DNA of 64,000 nucleotides from Adineta steineri (GCA_905250115.1 CAJNOI010000252.1:22228-86227), one strand, 5' to 3'; shown: positions 23,261-36,027, numbered from the stretch's first letter. Notes: generated from the sequence alone by a model not told the origin. Numbers and translations: made by a program.

Positions 23261-26200
23261 ATGTATTCAGATCAAAGAAATCAACAATGTGAATTAATCG
23301 AGCAAATCAAGACATTGTAAGTTTTGTCGTAGTGAAATGTTTTTTTCTAATTATTTCATAATATACATAGGAATGGCAATGAAAATCTTCCAGAAAAATT
23401 AAATCATCTCATCAATGGATTTCAGGTAGAAGTTAATTATTGAATTAATCCTTATTTCATCGGTATTTTTCTAGGTATCAGAATCAGAATCAAATAGTGA
23501 TAGTGATACTGAAGAAAATGAAGTCTGTCTTTTTGTTTGTAATGATTCTGTATGATAAAATATATTATTATAAATTTAGGAAGAGGAATATTGTTTTGTT
23601 CGAATGAATTATCGAAATTCAATTTCGGCCGAACAGATTGATGAATTGAAAATAGTACAATATAATGAAATAATCTATAGCGGTTGCTTACAAGATGGAG
23701 GTGAGTTTGAGATTATAGATCCATTCTCTCGATAAATTAATTATCAATAATTTCAGATTCATTTATATTTAAATCGAGACGAGATTCAAACGAATCAACA
23801 TACAAATTATATATTTATTGTAATGATTTACTTGACAATGAGATGGTCTCTTGTTGTGAATACGGTTTGATGCATTATAATCAATACAAATCATTTCAAA
23901 TTGAACAAATTATGAAATCGAAACCATGTCAGAAGTAAGACGATTGATTGAATGTACTTGAGAAGGATATACTTAATCTTTTTCTTTCTAGATGTCAATC
24001 AAAAGATGATGCAGTATGAATGTTCTCTTTATTTTATTTTGATCTTATTTTTTTTATTCATTTAGTTTCCATCATTGAGCGAAGTATCAGAAAGTAAGAA
24101 TGAAATTATTTTAGAAAAATCGGTTTCTCCCTCTCCAAATTCTCCGGGAAATAATCAAGAATTCTCTCGATCTAAATCATTTGAAAAGGAAAAGATTCTC
24201 TTCAATTCTTCTTCGAAAAAAACGAACCGTAAGCAAAAATCTTATTAAAATATTTTTCGAGAAATCAAGTTATTTTGTATAGAGCCTCCACAATTATCAC
24301 CAATGATATCGTTTAATGATCATTCTGTTCCGTCAACTCCAATATCATCAGAAATGATTAGTTCCAATTTCTTCGCCTTAATGAATCAAAATAGTAACAC
24401 ACAAAGTTTGAAAAAAAATAAACAATTTTTTTTCTAGATTCAATTTTAGGTAATATTCAACAACAATTTCAAAATGAAGATGTTTCTGAACCGAACAATA
24501 TTTTCGAAACTTTAGCGAATTTATTATACAATGCCATGTGTAAGGAATATTCGATCCTTTCAGAATAAGTACAGAATTTGTTTTTTTCTAGTTCGAGCTG
24601 GTGAAAATACAGAAACGTCATCAAAAATAAATCATCGAGAGAAAGGCAATGTTGAATGGGTTAATCTAATATATTTGCATACTTCATCTCCTGATCCATC
24701 GATCGTACAAAAAATTCGTCGTTTCATAAATATCGTCATGATTTTCAATGATACCGATGATTGTATTGCATATATAAATAGTTTATCAAATCAAAGGATT
24801 GTTTTAATACTTTCCGATGACTTTTGTGATTCACTTCTTCCACGAATTGAAAATATGCTAAATATTTTATCAGTTTATATTTTATCGACAAATTCAGATA
24901 AGAATTTAACATTTTCTTCGACTCAAATTCGAGGTGTTTATCCATCGATTGATGATATTTATGAAATGATATCTGATGATGTTAATCCAATTAAATCTGA
25001 TCTACTACTTTTTCAAAAAGTTTATGCGAATGGAACTACACTTGATAAGACATTTGTCTTTTTTCAATTACTCAGTGATATTCTTATCGATCGTAATGAA
25101 ACTGAACATGCATTTGAAGAATTAGTTCATTTTGCTCGTCAAGAATACGAAGGAAATGAATACGAATTAGCACAAATTGAAGAATTTGAAAAGAGTTATA
25201 AGAATACTCAAGCAATATCATGGTTATCTCGAAAATGTTTCCTATTAAAAGTAAAGAAATTCATTTTTTACTAAAATCGATTTCATAAAATCATTTATTT
25301 AGATGTTACACAATGCTATTCTTTTTCGTGAAGTAGATATATTATTTAAACTTCGTCTCTTTATTCAAGATTTAAAAACCAAACTTGAAAATAAAACTAT
25401 AATGGAACCAATTAGTGTTTACTTAGGAAATACTATTGAACAATCAGAAATCGATCGATTTGAAGCATTAAAATTAAATGAAAATTTAGTAACATTTCAT
25501 CAACTATTATTTGCTTCAACGGATCAATCACAAGCAATTGCAAGAGCAGAAAAACTTTCACGTTCTAGTGAAGAATATTTGAATCTTCTTATTCGTATTG
25601 ATTTTCCATCAGCAGCGAAATGTCTTACTCGACTTTCATCCTCGAACAATGATAATGATGGAATCGATATATTTATTAATGCTGGTATTGCGACAAAAAT
25701 TATTACCATTGAAAAAGATTATCAAGAAAAAGGTTGTATTCTAATTCATTTAGAATTCGTTTCATATGCAGATGAAATAAATATTCAAACAGAAATGCAA
25801 GAAGCACGTAAAGAAATTGATAATTCTTCTCCATTATTTCGATTAGCAAGATTATTATTGAAAGCTAATCAACTATCGTTTGCTGAACAATTCTTTGCAA
25901 AGCTTGTCGATGAAGATCTTCTTATCAATGATACGAAACGACAGAAGTCCTTATCACTATCTTTAGACTATTTAGCATTGATTCATTATCAAAGAGAAAG
26001 TTTCAAACGTGCAAGTGATTTATTTCTTCTCTGTTTAAAAGCTTATCATCGATTCTTGCCAGTACATAGTCTAGATTTACATCAAGCTTATCGTGATCTT
26101 GGTGAATCATTTTATCGTCTGGGTGAATATCAATCAGCTATTGATTATTATCAACAAGCACTTGATACTCAACTTCGTTCATATATTCCTAATTTAATTG

Positions 26201-26919
26201 CTGCAGCTTTCTGTTGTTATAAATTAGGTGTGATCTATTTTAAACAAGAAAATGATCAAAATGCTATTCAAGCTTTGGGTCGTGCCGAGAAAATTCTTAA
26301 ACAATCCGGTGAAACACATCATACAGAGTTGATTTCAATTTATGTGACTTTAGGTGATAATTATTTTTCCAAAGACAAATATGATGATGCTGTTATTTAT
26401 TATAAAAAAATCATCGAAGTTTTACAATCTATTCAACCAAATGATCCCAAAGAACTTTATACAGTACATTTTGTTATCGCAAGTATTTATTTGAAAACAG
26501 AGAAATATCGCGATGCCATGATTTATTATAAATACTCATACGATTACGCTAGAGAATTTTTACCAGAAAAGCATGATACTTTTGTGTTGCTTCACAATAA
26601 TATTGGTTATACATGTTATGAAGAAAAACAATATTCAAGTGCATTGAATCATTATTCTCAAGGTCTTTCCTTAGCACCAGAGTGCTTATCCGATGATGAT
26701 ACTTTAATCAGTACGCTTTTATCAAATATAGCATTGGTTTATGCAGATACAGAAAGATTCGATGAAGCTATTGAATCAATGGAAAAATCTATTGAACAAC
26801 TTCGAAAAACTCTTCCAGATGATGATGAAAAAGTAGTTCATGACCGAACATTACTGGCTGGAATCAAACGAAAGAAAATTCTTTATGAAGTTATTGGCGA
26901 ACCTTCTGAATATTTTTAA
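23261..26919 (+). CDS. Degenerate ADP-ribosyltransferase-like / TPR fusion protein, 11 exons
   Basis: Eleven exons join in frame: 23261-23316, 23371-23425, 23475-23522, 23580-23700, 23757-23934, 23992-24013, 24066-24228, 24283-24393, 24438-24539, 24592-25250 and 25303-26919, for about 1043 aa. A polar, partly acidic N-terminal half is followed by a Rossmann-like domain in exon 10 (NQRIVLILSDDFCDSLLPRI). This domain is typical of bdelloid proteins that also carry an ART domain and TPRs (recalled). The next region should hold the ART catalytic core. PISVYLGN stands where VYRG is usual, FHQLLFAST where the SFLSTS region is usual, and DGIDIFINAG where the EEEVLF region is usual, so Arg and both Glu appear lost. 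The C-terminal 350 aa contain about six kinesin-light-chain-like TPRs (ALDYYQQAL, NIGYTCYEEKQYSSALNHY). A non-catalytic scaffold role is inferred. Confidence 0.7.
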
Positions 26920-27061
26920 CAAGAATTTAATTTACTTTTCAAAATTTTTTGTTAAATTGATTTTTATTTATATTCAAGATAGTCCATCGATTCTTAGTAA
27001 TTAAGAATTAGAGTCAATGGACCAAATAAAATTTCCATAATTATTACCTACCTTTGAAATG

Positions 27062-27110
27062 TCAATCTTGAGGGTGTGGATGTGAGCTTTATGCTCATAC
27101 CCATCGTTAC
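27062..27110. repeat. Partial foldback element
   Basis: The left arm CAATCTTGAGGGTGTGGATG is clear. The right arm (CATACCCATC) is short and diverged. Confidence 0.5.
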
Positions 27111-28599
27111 GTTCCGATGTAACGAGATGAAGGTGTATGAATTATAAATAATAATAGGAAGCTTCGATCGTAGTGATCTTTTGCGATTGTGCCGCGATTT
27201 GTGGCTAACAGTCAACGGACAAATAAAAACGATCCGTTTCATAATATTTGTGTTACACAAATATAACGGCAATAGACTATAAATTTTCTCTTTTTAAAAT
27301 TGCAAGCGCTTTCTATGTTGAAGATGGAATAGGTTTTTTCTTTCCACTATATACTAACATATTATGAAAGCGTCCATTATAAAGAATAAACAACAGATTG
27401 TAGATAGGAAAGAAATAGATATTCTTTGACTAAGAAAAAATTACCGTTTCTTTTTTGAAAAAGAGAAAATGAATATTTTTTATTTTTAAAGCCAATGAAG
27501 AGCGAGTATTTCACTTATTTTACTACTTGCAACGCATTTTCTCTTCTTTAATATACGTAGAGAAGCTATAAGCCATGTAGACGGTTTCATTTGCACAATA
27601 CGTTCTTGTATATAAAGAGAGAGAAAAGAATGAATAAAAAAAAAAAGTTAGTTTTCTATGGTACCGTTCTGTTACAGAAGTGATATCGTCAAATCATCCG
27701 GTTAATTACTTCCGTTAAAATATGCTTTTGTAAATAAATCATCTATATTTCCTTAGTTCCATTTATTCAATATCACTGTGAGTATTAAGATGTATATAAA
27801 GAGAAAAAAGAAAACTGTATCGTCTCCTTTCTAGTCGGAAAGAAAGAAAATGAATAGAGCTATTTCAGAAAATCTATACTTCGTAATATTTATTCAAATA
27901 ATCAAATATTTGATGAGTACTATCATAAATACAAAGGAGAGGATATTTGATACTGTTCGACAATTTAAAGTGTTTCCAGATACATCATATACTTAAAAAC
28001 AAATTTCTCCCAACTGTTTCATTATCTTATGTTTTAAAGTTTTGTCACTATTCTAAATGATATTGTTTCCAGTCCCTCGTTCAAAATCGAGCGTAAAAAC
28101 AATATATGAGAAAATTAAAACATTCTTTGACAGATGTGTACTAGGGGTGTTAGTTTATTTTTATCTTTCTTTGAAATAAAGAATTTTTTTTCTACTGAAA
28201 TCTACTTTTTTTCTTGAGCTCGTTCAAATAAAATTATTATATTATATAGTTAACTACAATATGGAATAACATTTTCCGTATGCTGCGTTTCTTTTGTGAT
28301 CCTTTTTTTACGAGATGGCATATGAAAATGATGATGATATGAAAAAACACTAGCTAACGTATTCTGTTGATATATAAAGTATTTGTACATGTACTTATTG
28401 CACGACACAAAGTATCTTTATTCTTCATCTTTTTATCTTTATCTGTATACTAGCGGAGGTACCCGATGTTGATCGAGAACATTCGCGGCCGAAAACTTCA
28501 TATGTTAGAAAGCGACAAGAAATCCAGAGAGGGTTATGCTCGAAACTTTTAATCTATCGCCACAACATATCTGAAATAGAATAACTCAAACTGTAGGAC

Positions 28600-29480
28600 A
28601 CTCTCAATCCACCCGTTTTTATACATATGCCGTTGCAAAATCCATTTTTTTTCTTTCAGATCCCACTACAAAGTCTACCCATCTTTTAACAGTTTCCGGT
28701 ACAAAACCATCCCTTTTTCTTACAAATCCCCTCCAACTCTATCTCCGCTTCATTTGGGACCTAAAAAGGCTTAGATTTCAGGTTAAAGTTTTATCTATCG
28801 CGAACACGCACACATCCACGATAGTTCAACGAATATTGTGTGGGGATGATTATCTCACTTCTGTGTAACACAACCAGACTAGTGCGAAAACGTAGGGATA
28901 AATGAATACTCTGAAGGTCGATCAGATAAGTTTAACGAAATTAGATTAAATTTTAACCATCCTTTATCTGGCACCCCCTCTCGAGTTTTCCTGTATATAA
29001 GGAAGTGTCATGGACAGTTTGATGATGTTAACTATCACAAAACCACCTGAATGAGATTTCACTCAGATATCCGCTGCTCAGTCCCCATCAGTGTTCCCAA
29101 CTCCCCTCAGTCTTCTCCTGGATCTATAGAAGTTCTATGGAAAATTTCGTGACGTTACCTATCACAGGACTCTCTGGGTGAAATTTCACCCAAATGGGAC
29201 CTATGATAGCTAAGTTCACTAGACTTCCCAGGATACTCATCTAGGTTCAGATGAAGGGTGAGGGGAAGTTGACGTGATCAACAGGGTTGTCAGAGGGGTG
29301 AGGGACGGGGGCCTGGGTGGCGTTTCACCCAGTTCTGATACAGTACAACTTTTTGATCCCTATGACAAGTAGCGTCTCCAAACTTTCGATGGTGCTTCCG
29401 TACGTACAGCAGAAGAATGAGAAGGGGTCGGCGCCACTCGAAGAGGGCTGGGTGAAACGTCACCCAAGTCATGATATACT
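28600..29480. repeat. Diverged direct repeats with palindromic GGGTGAAATTTCACCC-like cores
   Basis: Two segments starting near 29011 and 29138 (spacing about 127 bp) share ATG(G/A)A(C/A)A.TTT..TGA.GTTA.CTATCACA. Each then carries a palindrome: TGAATGAGATTTCACTCA in the first, GGGTGAAATTTCACCC in the second. Further cores lie near 29312 (GGGTGGCGTTTCACCC) and 29450 (GGGTGAAACGTCACCC). A separate pair of related segments lies at about 28610-28740 (ACCCGTTTTTATACATATGC and ACCCATCTTTTAACAGTTTC). Confidence 0.55.
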
Positions 29481-29715
29481 GCTGCTTTCACCGATATTCG
29501 AGAAGATTTTGACAGGTTTGAACGATTTGTAGTGTATCCAGCTACTACCCTATCTATATCTTCTATTTTTTTCTATGCTATCGAGTATACAATATGGACC
29601 TTCCTCAACCACCATCGGGTATCTTCGCTAATTCTTTATAAAATAAAAATAAAATGAAGATAAAATAATACACGTAATGCGTATCCTATTCGATTAGAGT
29701 GTGATCCTTCTGCAC

Positions 29716-29790
29716 AAGAATGTAGATGTGAAGACGAGAGTGAGTGTGAGTATTTTTTAGGCATACACCCTCACTCATACTCCCTAAGAA
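29716..29790. repeat. Foldback element
   Basis: GATGTGAAGACGAGAGTGAG-TGTGAG is followed by CATACACCCTCACTCATACT as an inverted partner. Confidence 0.55.
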
Positions 29791-29968
29791 GAAGTTTAGA
29801 ATACTATTAGAAATAAAATGAAGACTTGCGGTTGCTACGTAAACTGATGAGCAACAAGTAGAAGTGTTACTAACAGGACTCGATCGAATTCTTGACTCAA
29901 AGCAGGTCGCACATGTGCATGTAGCAGGGCAACATTTCATCCTTCAATGCCCCATTGCCGTTCAGGAA

Positions 29969-30050
29969 ACCATCATCTTGAGGATATAGGTGTGTGAATG
30001 AGGACTATTTTATCCCTACATCTATATCTACACCCACACGCAAGATGGTT
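29969..30050. repeat. Telomere-like foldback element with long termini
   Basis: ACCATCATCTTGAGGATATA-GGTGTGTG is mirrored by ACACCCACACGCAAGATGGT. The ACCATC.TCTTG terminus is among the best preserved in the window. It sits just upstream of the 30115 gene. Confidence 0.8.
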
Positions 30051-30114
30051 TGCATGATGAAGAAATAAAACACAGTAAATATATTGTTTTTTCAATTTTT
30101 TAGATTATTTTATT

Positions 30115-33100
30115 ATGAATTTCATAGCTGGTCTTCGGACTATCAAAGAATATCTTAGTAGCTTGAATCTTTTCGAAAGTTCAGCTGGTCTAACTAATCC
30201 AAATCGTTTGCGTGCTGAAATTATATCAACTCGAATATATATTGTTCTTGCAAATATTGCTGTATTTATACTCCTTTTGTTTACTGCTTTGGAACACACA
30301 ACACAAAGCATTACTATTCGAAATCCATCTCAAGATACTTTTGAGCGATACTATTCCGAATATTTAACAAGACTTCAATCTGAACCTTCAACAACATTTC
30401 AATGTTCATGTAGTCAAGTAGAAATACCATACAAAACATTTATTAATATATCATACAAGTTACATCCTGTATGTTCAAGTGTATTCATCTCCGATTCTTG
30501 GGTCAATCTTCTATTTAGTCCTGATATGACGTATTACTATCCGTTCGATTTTCGTTCATCTGGTAATGGTCAATTTCAACTTCTTGCTTCACTCTGTTTA
30601 TTTGCTAGTCAAACATTAAATAATGCAATTGATGATTTTCTTTCGAATTTTCTCTTGAGTCCACTACTGACTCGTTCATCAACATCATTCAAAATCCAAA
30701 ATGAAGTAAGTGCCGAGTTTTTAAAAACTTCAGCGATCTATACATTTCGTCGTCTCCTAAATCTGATGAGTGATACAACTGAAATAAATAGTTTACAACC
30801 AGCAATGCAAACAGCATCGATGGAATTATTGGATTATTATTCCAATGGCACAATGAATGCATATCCATATCAAACGATTTGGCCTGGTGATTATAATGGA
30901 GAATGTTTTTGTGGTATTACTAATGACTGTTATGCACAAGCGAGCTTTTTTGACGATGCATATGCCTATGAAACACAAGGAGCATTTTATCCACCAGATT
31001 CTTCTGGTAATGTAACCGGATTTCTAATTGGATGCTATGCTTTTGATGCACTTCTTAATTCATCACTTACTTGTTTCTTCGATTCTATATGTCTAAGTAA
31101 TATCTTAACATATTTTCCAACAATTAATATTACTGGTGATGATATTCTTAATATTAATCAGACAAAATTTGAACCCAATACAACCATCGAAATGCTTGCT
31201 AATAATTTATTTATTGAAGATTGGTCAATAGAATCTTCATTTGGTTTCTATTATTCTAAATGTGCTCCAATTCTTTGTATCTATAAATATGCAGAACGTA
31301 ACAGCTTTCTGCAAGTTTTAACAACTTTATTGGGTGTTTATGGTGGACTTACAGTTGCGTTACGTATGTGTATTCCACATGCTGTTCGTTTCTGGCGTAA
31401 TCGTAAAATTCCGAATCGAATTCAACCTAATAGAGGTAATTTTTTCTTGTTAAGCCAGATGAATTAAAATGTTCTGTTTTCAGTTACTATATTACAGCGT
31501 CTCCGAAATGCACAGAATACGGTGAAGAATAAAATAATTGAATTGAATCTATTCAAAACAGCTGCAGCGCGTACTAATCCTTATGAACTAAAGACTACAA
31601 GAATTATGACTTATGTCTATCTGATTACAATGCTACTTGCTCTAAGTATTGTAACCATTTATTTATTGGCATCAATTCAAGTCCGCACTGAAACTATACA
31701 AAATCCATCTCAAATGATTTTTGAAAATTTAAATGAGAAATATATGAGTACACTTCAATGTCCATGTAATTCCATTGCAAATTCTTATGATATATTTACT
31801 TCAATATCACCTACGTTTCATCCTATATGTTCAAGTCTATTTATATCTAATGAATGGATTGTTTCTTTATCTGATATGAATATAATAGATGCAGCATATG
31901 ATCCAACAGATTTTCGAGTAGCTGGTCCATTCTTTTTCAACGCTATGAAAACATTATGTTCTCTTTCAAACGCAACTACTCATGATGCTTGGTATGAATT
32001 TAGTCAATCGCTATTGGTTACTGATTTAGTAGTATCGGATTCAGAATTTAAGAATAGAATACAGGCGGTATTTGAACAATTTCAAGAAACCACATTATAT
32101 GAATTTAAACGTATTCTCTCACTTGTTGATTTACACACAAGAACTCTGTATAATACGGGATTTGAGAATGTTGACCTTTATACAGATCAGTTAGCTACTA
32201 GTACATCACAAATTGATTTTGGTTGGGAGCCAGTAGTAACAGAAACATGTTCATGTACTTTTAATGGTCAATGCACTGATGTAATGAGTTTCTTTTACTA
32301 TACTAATGGTCTTACTACTGACGCACCATACTATCTAAACTTTACAATATCTGATCTACAAATTGGTTGTTACGTATTGCCGAGTGCTCTTAATTCTTCA
32401 CTTTCATGTTTCTTTAATCAAACATGTTTAGATATGATTCAAAATGAGCTAGAATCTGCTCGATCTATTGATATAAAGATTCTTGATATAAATAGTACTC
32501 ATTTTCCACCTCATACTCGTATCCAAATAATACTTGATAATCTTATGATTGAAAAATGGAATGAAAATATTAGTTATGAAAAATATTATGAGGTATGTGC
32601 ACCAGAACAATGTACATATACATATACTTCTCGAAATAATCCTGTTCAAACAATTACTACACTCATCGGACTGTTTGGTGGCTTATCAGTTGCACTGAAA
32701 ATTATTGTCTCAATGATCGTTCGTCGGATACGAAATCGAATGCGTCCACATGAAGAAACAAATATCGTAGCAGGTAAGATATATAGAAATAGATTATTAA
32801 TTATCATGTACGAATAATAACACAAATTAAATCCTTTTTGATAAGATAAATTTTTGCTTTATGTTTAATATAAATATTCGTTATGACTAACTGACTATTT
32901 CAGTCTTTTCTCGTCCCCTATGCTTTAGCATTCAAAGAAGTAATTACTCAAATGACGTATTTATTTTAGATCAACCTGCAACAGTTCGTAACGCTACAAA
33001 TATTTGGCGTATATTAAAAACTAAGTTATTAAAACTTAACTTATTTGAAAGTGAATTATCATGGGATGACGATCAACGGCGACAAAGAGAAATTATTATT

Positions 33101-34267
33101 ACACGGGTTTATTTATTATTCCTCATGGCTGCTGTTGCCATTCTAGTCATATATACTTTCATTGAGACACAAACTAAAATAGTTACAATCCCTAAACCAT
33201 CTCAAAATGAATTTGATCAACTTCGATTAAATCCTCAGTATTCGACAACACTTGATTGTCCGTGTAAAAGTATTACTGTTCCTTATAACTCATTTATTTC
33301 AATTAAACCATATTATCATCAATTATGTTCAAGTGATTTTGTTGTAAACAATTCTATTTGGATTTCTTTACTTTATTCGTTTACAGCTGGTATTGACTAT
33401 TCATATGATGATTATCGTCTCTTTGCTTCGTCACATTTTCAATTACTTTCAGGACTTTGTTCACTTGCTAATGATACAGTGAATGCAGCAATAACTGAAT
33501 TTTCACGAAATACAATAATTAATGAAATAGTACAATCTGAAGAATCTATTAAAGCACAAACTGATATTATTCTTTCTCAATTTCTTTTATCAACTCCTCG
33601 AACATTTACATTAAATCTTGATTTTATTCGATATATAAATCAAGGGAATGGTATTGTTTCATCAATTTTTTCTAATTGGCATTTTGTTTCACTGGATACG
33701 GGAGCTGAATATGATGCTCTGTGGGCTGTCCCACACTCTTATAATGATAATAGTTGCATTTGTGGTGCAAGTTCAACCTGTATCTCAAAAGCTTCATTTA
33801 ATGGAATAACTATTCCTGGTTTGCATGTGGGATGTTATCCACTTGAATCACTTCTTCAATCAACACTTGAATGTCTCTATAATATAACATGTATTAATCA
33901 ACTTAAGTCTATGTATACACGTTCAAATATAACATTTAATCCATTAAATGATACTTTGTCGACTCGTAATGCTACAGTTCAATCTATAGTCAATAATCTT
34001 CTGGTTGAAAGATGGCAAACTGAAGTAGTTTATGGAAATTATTATGCAGCATGTGATCCTCTTTGGTGCACATATACATTTGATGGGCAAATAAGTCCAA
34101 TCTATACAATAACGACTATTATTGGTCTTTATGGTGGTTTGACTGTCGTATTTAAACTCATGGTTCCTATTATAGTTCGAATCGGATATTATATAATTAG
34201 ATATCGTCATCGACGTGTCACTCCGGTTGTGACTATAATGACAATTAATAAGCCGATCATACTTTAA
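30115..34267 (+). CDS. Three-module membrane protein: three tandem TM-ectodomain-TM units
   Basis: Three exons join in frame (30115-31435, 31484-32773, 32970-34267; all junctions phase 1), giving one protein of about 1302 aa. Each exon encodes one copy of the same module. A [LN]LFE motif leads to a TM1 such as IYIVLANIAVFILLLFTALE, then I[RQP][NK]PSQ. An ectodomain of about 300 aa follows with a conserved Cys pattern: C[SP]C, H..CSS, LC, C.C....C, GCY, and then [KVA]C[AD]P..C.Y[KT][YF]. It ends in a second hydrophobic segment with T[TL][LI][IL]G[VL][YF]GGL[TS]V. Many N-glycosylation sequons lie in the ectodomains. The layout, with Cys-P-x-x-C-x-Y before a Gly-rich TM2, recalls trimeric DEG/ENaC-type channel subunits, but that is inference. 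The protein could be a covalently linked trimer. An additional 5' exon is possible because an acceptor-like TTTTTTAG lies just upstream. Confidence 0.7.
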
Positions 34268-34429
34268 CGTATGCATCTTCATATTAGACATGAAGAAAAC
34301 TAGTCATGATCAAAAGTCATGAGTGGGGACTGAACAATCACCGATTGACAATAATTCAGCTATATATTCTAAAGACAAAATATAACTTTCGATAACTAAC
34401 GAAAGTCACTACTGCGGATTTTGTGTTTG

Positions 34430-34478
34430 CAGATGTAAGTGTCAGTATACTTACATTCACACTCATCCTCAACGTGCC
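34430..34478. repeat. Foldback element
   Basis: CAGATGTAAGTGTCAGTATA is followed by ACATTCACACTCATCCTCAA. A diverged family member. Confidence 0.45.
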
Positions 34479-34649
34479 TTTCACTTTTTGATGGTATTAC
34501 GTATTGAAATACGATCACTATCTTCATTTTAACTATTTATAAGAAGTTCTAGTGGCACGTGATTGACTATGTGTTCCATCATATAGTGTTTGTTTTGCTT
34601 TAGGTACACGCTGAAATCAATAAAATAAATCGGATATATAAACAAAACT

Positions 34650-34895
34650 CAAGAGGGAAAAAGCGAGACTTCATCTACTTCCGTACTTTCTTTGTACTCC
34701 CTTACATATCTTGTCAAAAGGATACAATGGAAGTACAATGGGAGTACGATGGAAGTACAAAGGGAGTATAATATGGAATTACAATAGGTCACTGTACTTC
34801 CTTGTACTCCCATCATACTTCCTTGTACTCCCCTGCACTCTCATCGTACTTCAAAAAGTTTTGAAGTAGATGAAGTCTCGCTTTTTCCCCCTTGG
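34650..34895. repeat. Palindromic MITE-like element, about 246 bp
   Basis: Terminal inverted repeats of about 32 bp: the left begins CAAGAGGGAAAAAGCGAGAC and the right ends GTCTCGCTTTTTCCCCCTTG. The interior has repeated GGAAGTACAA / GGGAGTACGA units on the left and TTGTACTTCC / TTGTACTCCC units on the right, so the whole element can fold back on itself. There is no coding capacity. Confidence 0.8.
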
Positions 34896-35157
34896 AAAAA
34901 TCTCACTTAAACAATTTTAATTATATTTGTATGTTTATTTACTTGATTTATATTTATAATTAAAAATAATGTAATCTTAACGTTGATTTGATATTTTTTT
35001 TGATGAAATCTTTATATTATATATTATTGTATTATTATAAATCTATTTATTAATTTAGATATTTACAATTAAAAATTTTTTAAGAATGTGGAAGTGGTGT
35101 AACACTTAATAGAGGATAAACCCATCGGTGTACCTGTGAGAGCAGTGGTGCCTAACA

Positions 35158-35366
35158 TGGTGTTAGGTGTAGATATTATTGTCAATGTAGAGTATAAAAA
35201 TAAATGATAGATAGAGGAAAATATTGTAGATTAAAAATGAACTAATAATGTCATCATTCTAAAAAAACACAGTCGACGAGAAAATGTATAAACCATGCGG
35301 AAAGAGAAGTGATGCTTATCCATTAGTGTTTAAATATCACATTTCATGATTTTTTGATAAAAAAAT
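35158..35366. repeat. Left arm of long inverted repeat around the receptor gene
   Basis: This segment matches the reverse complement of 37663-37848 over nearly its whole length. Both contain, in the left-arm orientation, CATGCGGAAAGAGAAGTGAT followed by GCTTATCCATTAGTGTTTA, with few differences by eye. The arms are about 2.3 kb apart and enclose the receptor gene 36314-37318. Confidence 0.85.
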
Positions 35367-35508
35367 TTATTTTGAGATCATATACTAATCTACCACTGGC
35401 GGGTTTTTACCCACCAATTATCGTACGAGGATTATATAAAAATCATCCACATTCACAGCTTCTTTAAAATCGTACGCACTGAATATCTTTGATAGGGATA
35501 AGGTATAC

Positions 35509-35580
35509 GTCGATATAGTACAGTTGGTAAGAGCATTGTCTGTGATAGACAAGGCTCTGCTTTTGATTCCCAGTATCAAT
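35509..35580 (+). tRNA. tRNA-like sequence, probably a degenerate tRNA
   Basis: The segment is 72 nt. It has an A-box-like TAGTACAGTTGGTAAGAGC and a five-pair anticodon-arm-like stem (TTGTC/GACAA) around a 7-nt loop TGTGATA. A B-box-like TTTTGATTCCC follows, and the acceptor ends pair at six of seven positions (GTCGATA/TATCAAT). The loop lacks the usual U33, and the T and D stems have mismatches. It is therefore more likely a tRNA-derived pseudogene or repeat than a working tRNA. Confidence 0.3.
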
Positions 35581-36027
35581 ATCCATATTTGTTCATGTTA
35601 TCAATTGAACTAAATGAGTGTCGCAGAAGATCTTACTCCGGTAAGAATATCAGGAGTATTACACAATTTCGAAAACATTAATCATGGGTGGGAGCTCAGT
35701 TTAATGTTGACACGTAAAATTATCAGTGAGAGAATTATTATATGATCTTTTTATATTTTTTAATAGCAATAGAACAGTGTATGAGTGAAAAAGAATCTTT
35801 ATTTTATCAAAAAAATCAACGAACTTTCAATAGATTCGATGAGGGTGCTTCATTTGTGACAAGTGTTTCTTCAAAGCTACATTGACATGCGACCCTAATA
35901 TTTTGGATTTTGTATGTACACACTATGGCCTTTCCAATGAAATATAAAAGATCAAAAGCTAAAATATAGTTCCGGACGGTCTATATGTTGGTTAGACGAG
36001 CTTCTGGTAAAGTCTCTCTTAAATATT

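Larger units (their letters stand above)
26920..30114. other. Long non-coding region with several repeat types
   Basis: No coding exon or RNA gene is supported. About 27.3-28.4 kb is plain AT-rich DNA. From about 28450 to 29560 the sequence becomes richer in G+C and contains diverged direct repeats with palindromic cores (separate entry). Foldback elements lie at 27062-27110, 29716-29790 and 29969-30050. Confidence 0.5.

Noticed and set aside
24531..26919. Two separate genes (frames starting 24531 and 25303)
   Set aside because: A GTAAAG donor after LLK and a TTTAG acceptor before MLHNA join them in phase 0; they are exons of the same TPR gene.
31436..32969. Three independent adjacent membrane-protein genes at 30115, 31522 and 33125
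   Set aside because: The second and third frames lack a proper start, and phase-1 introns connect all three in frame.
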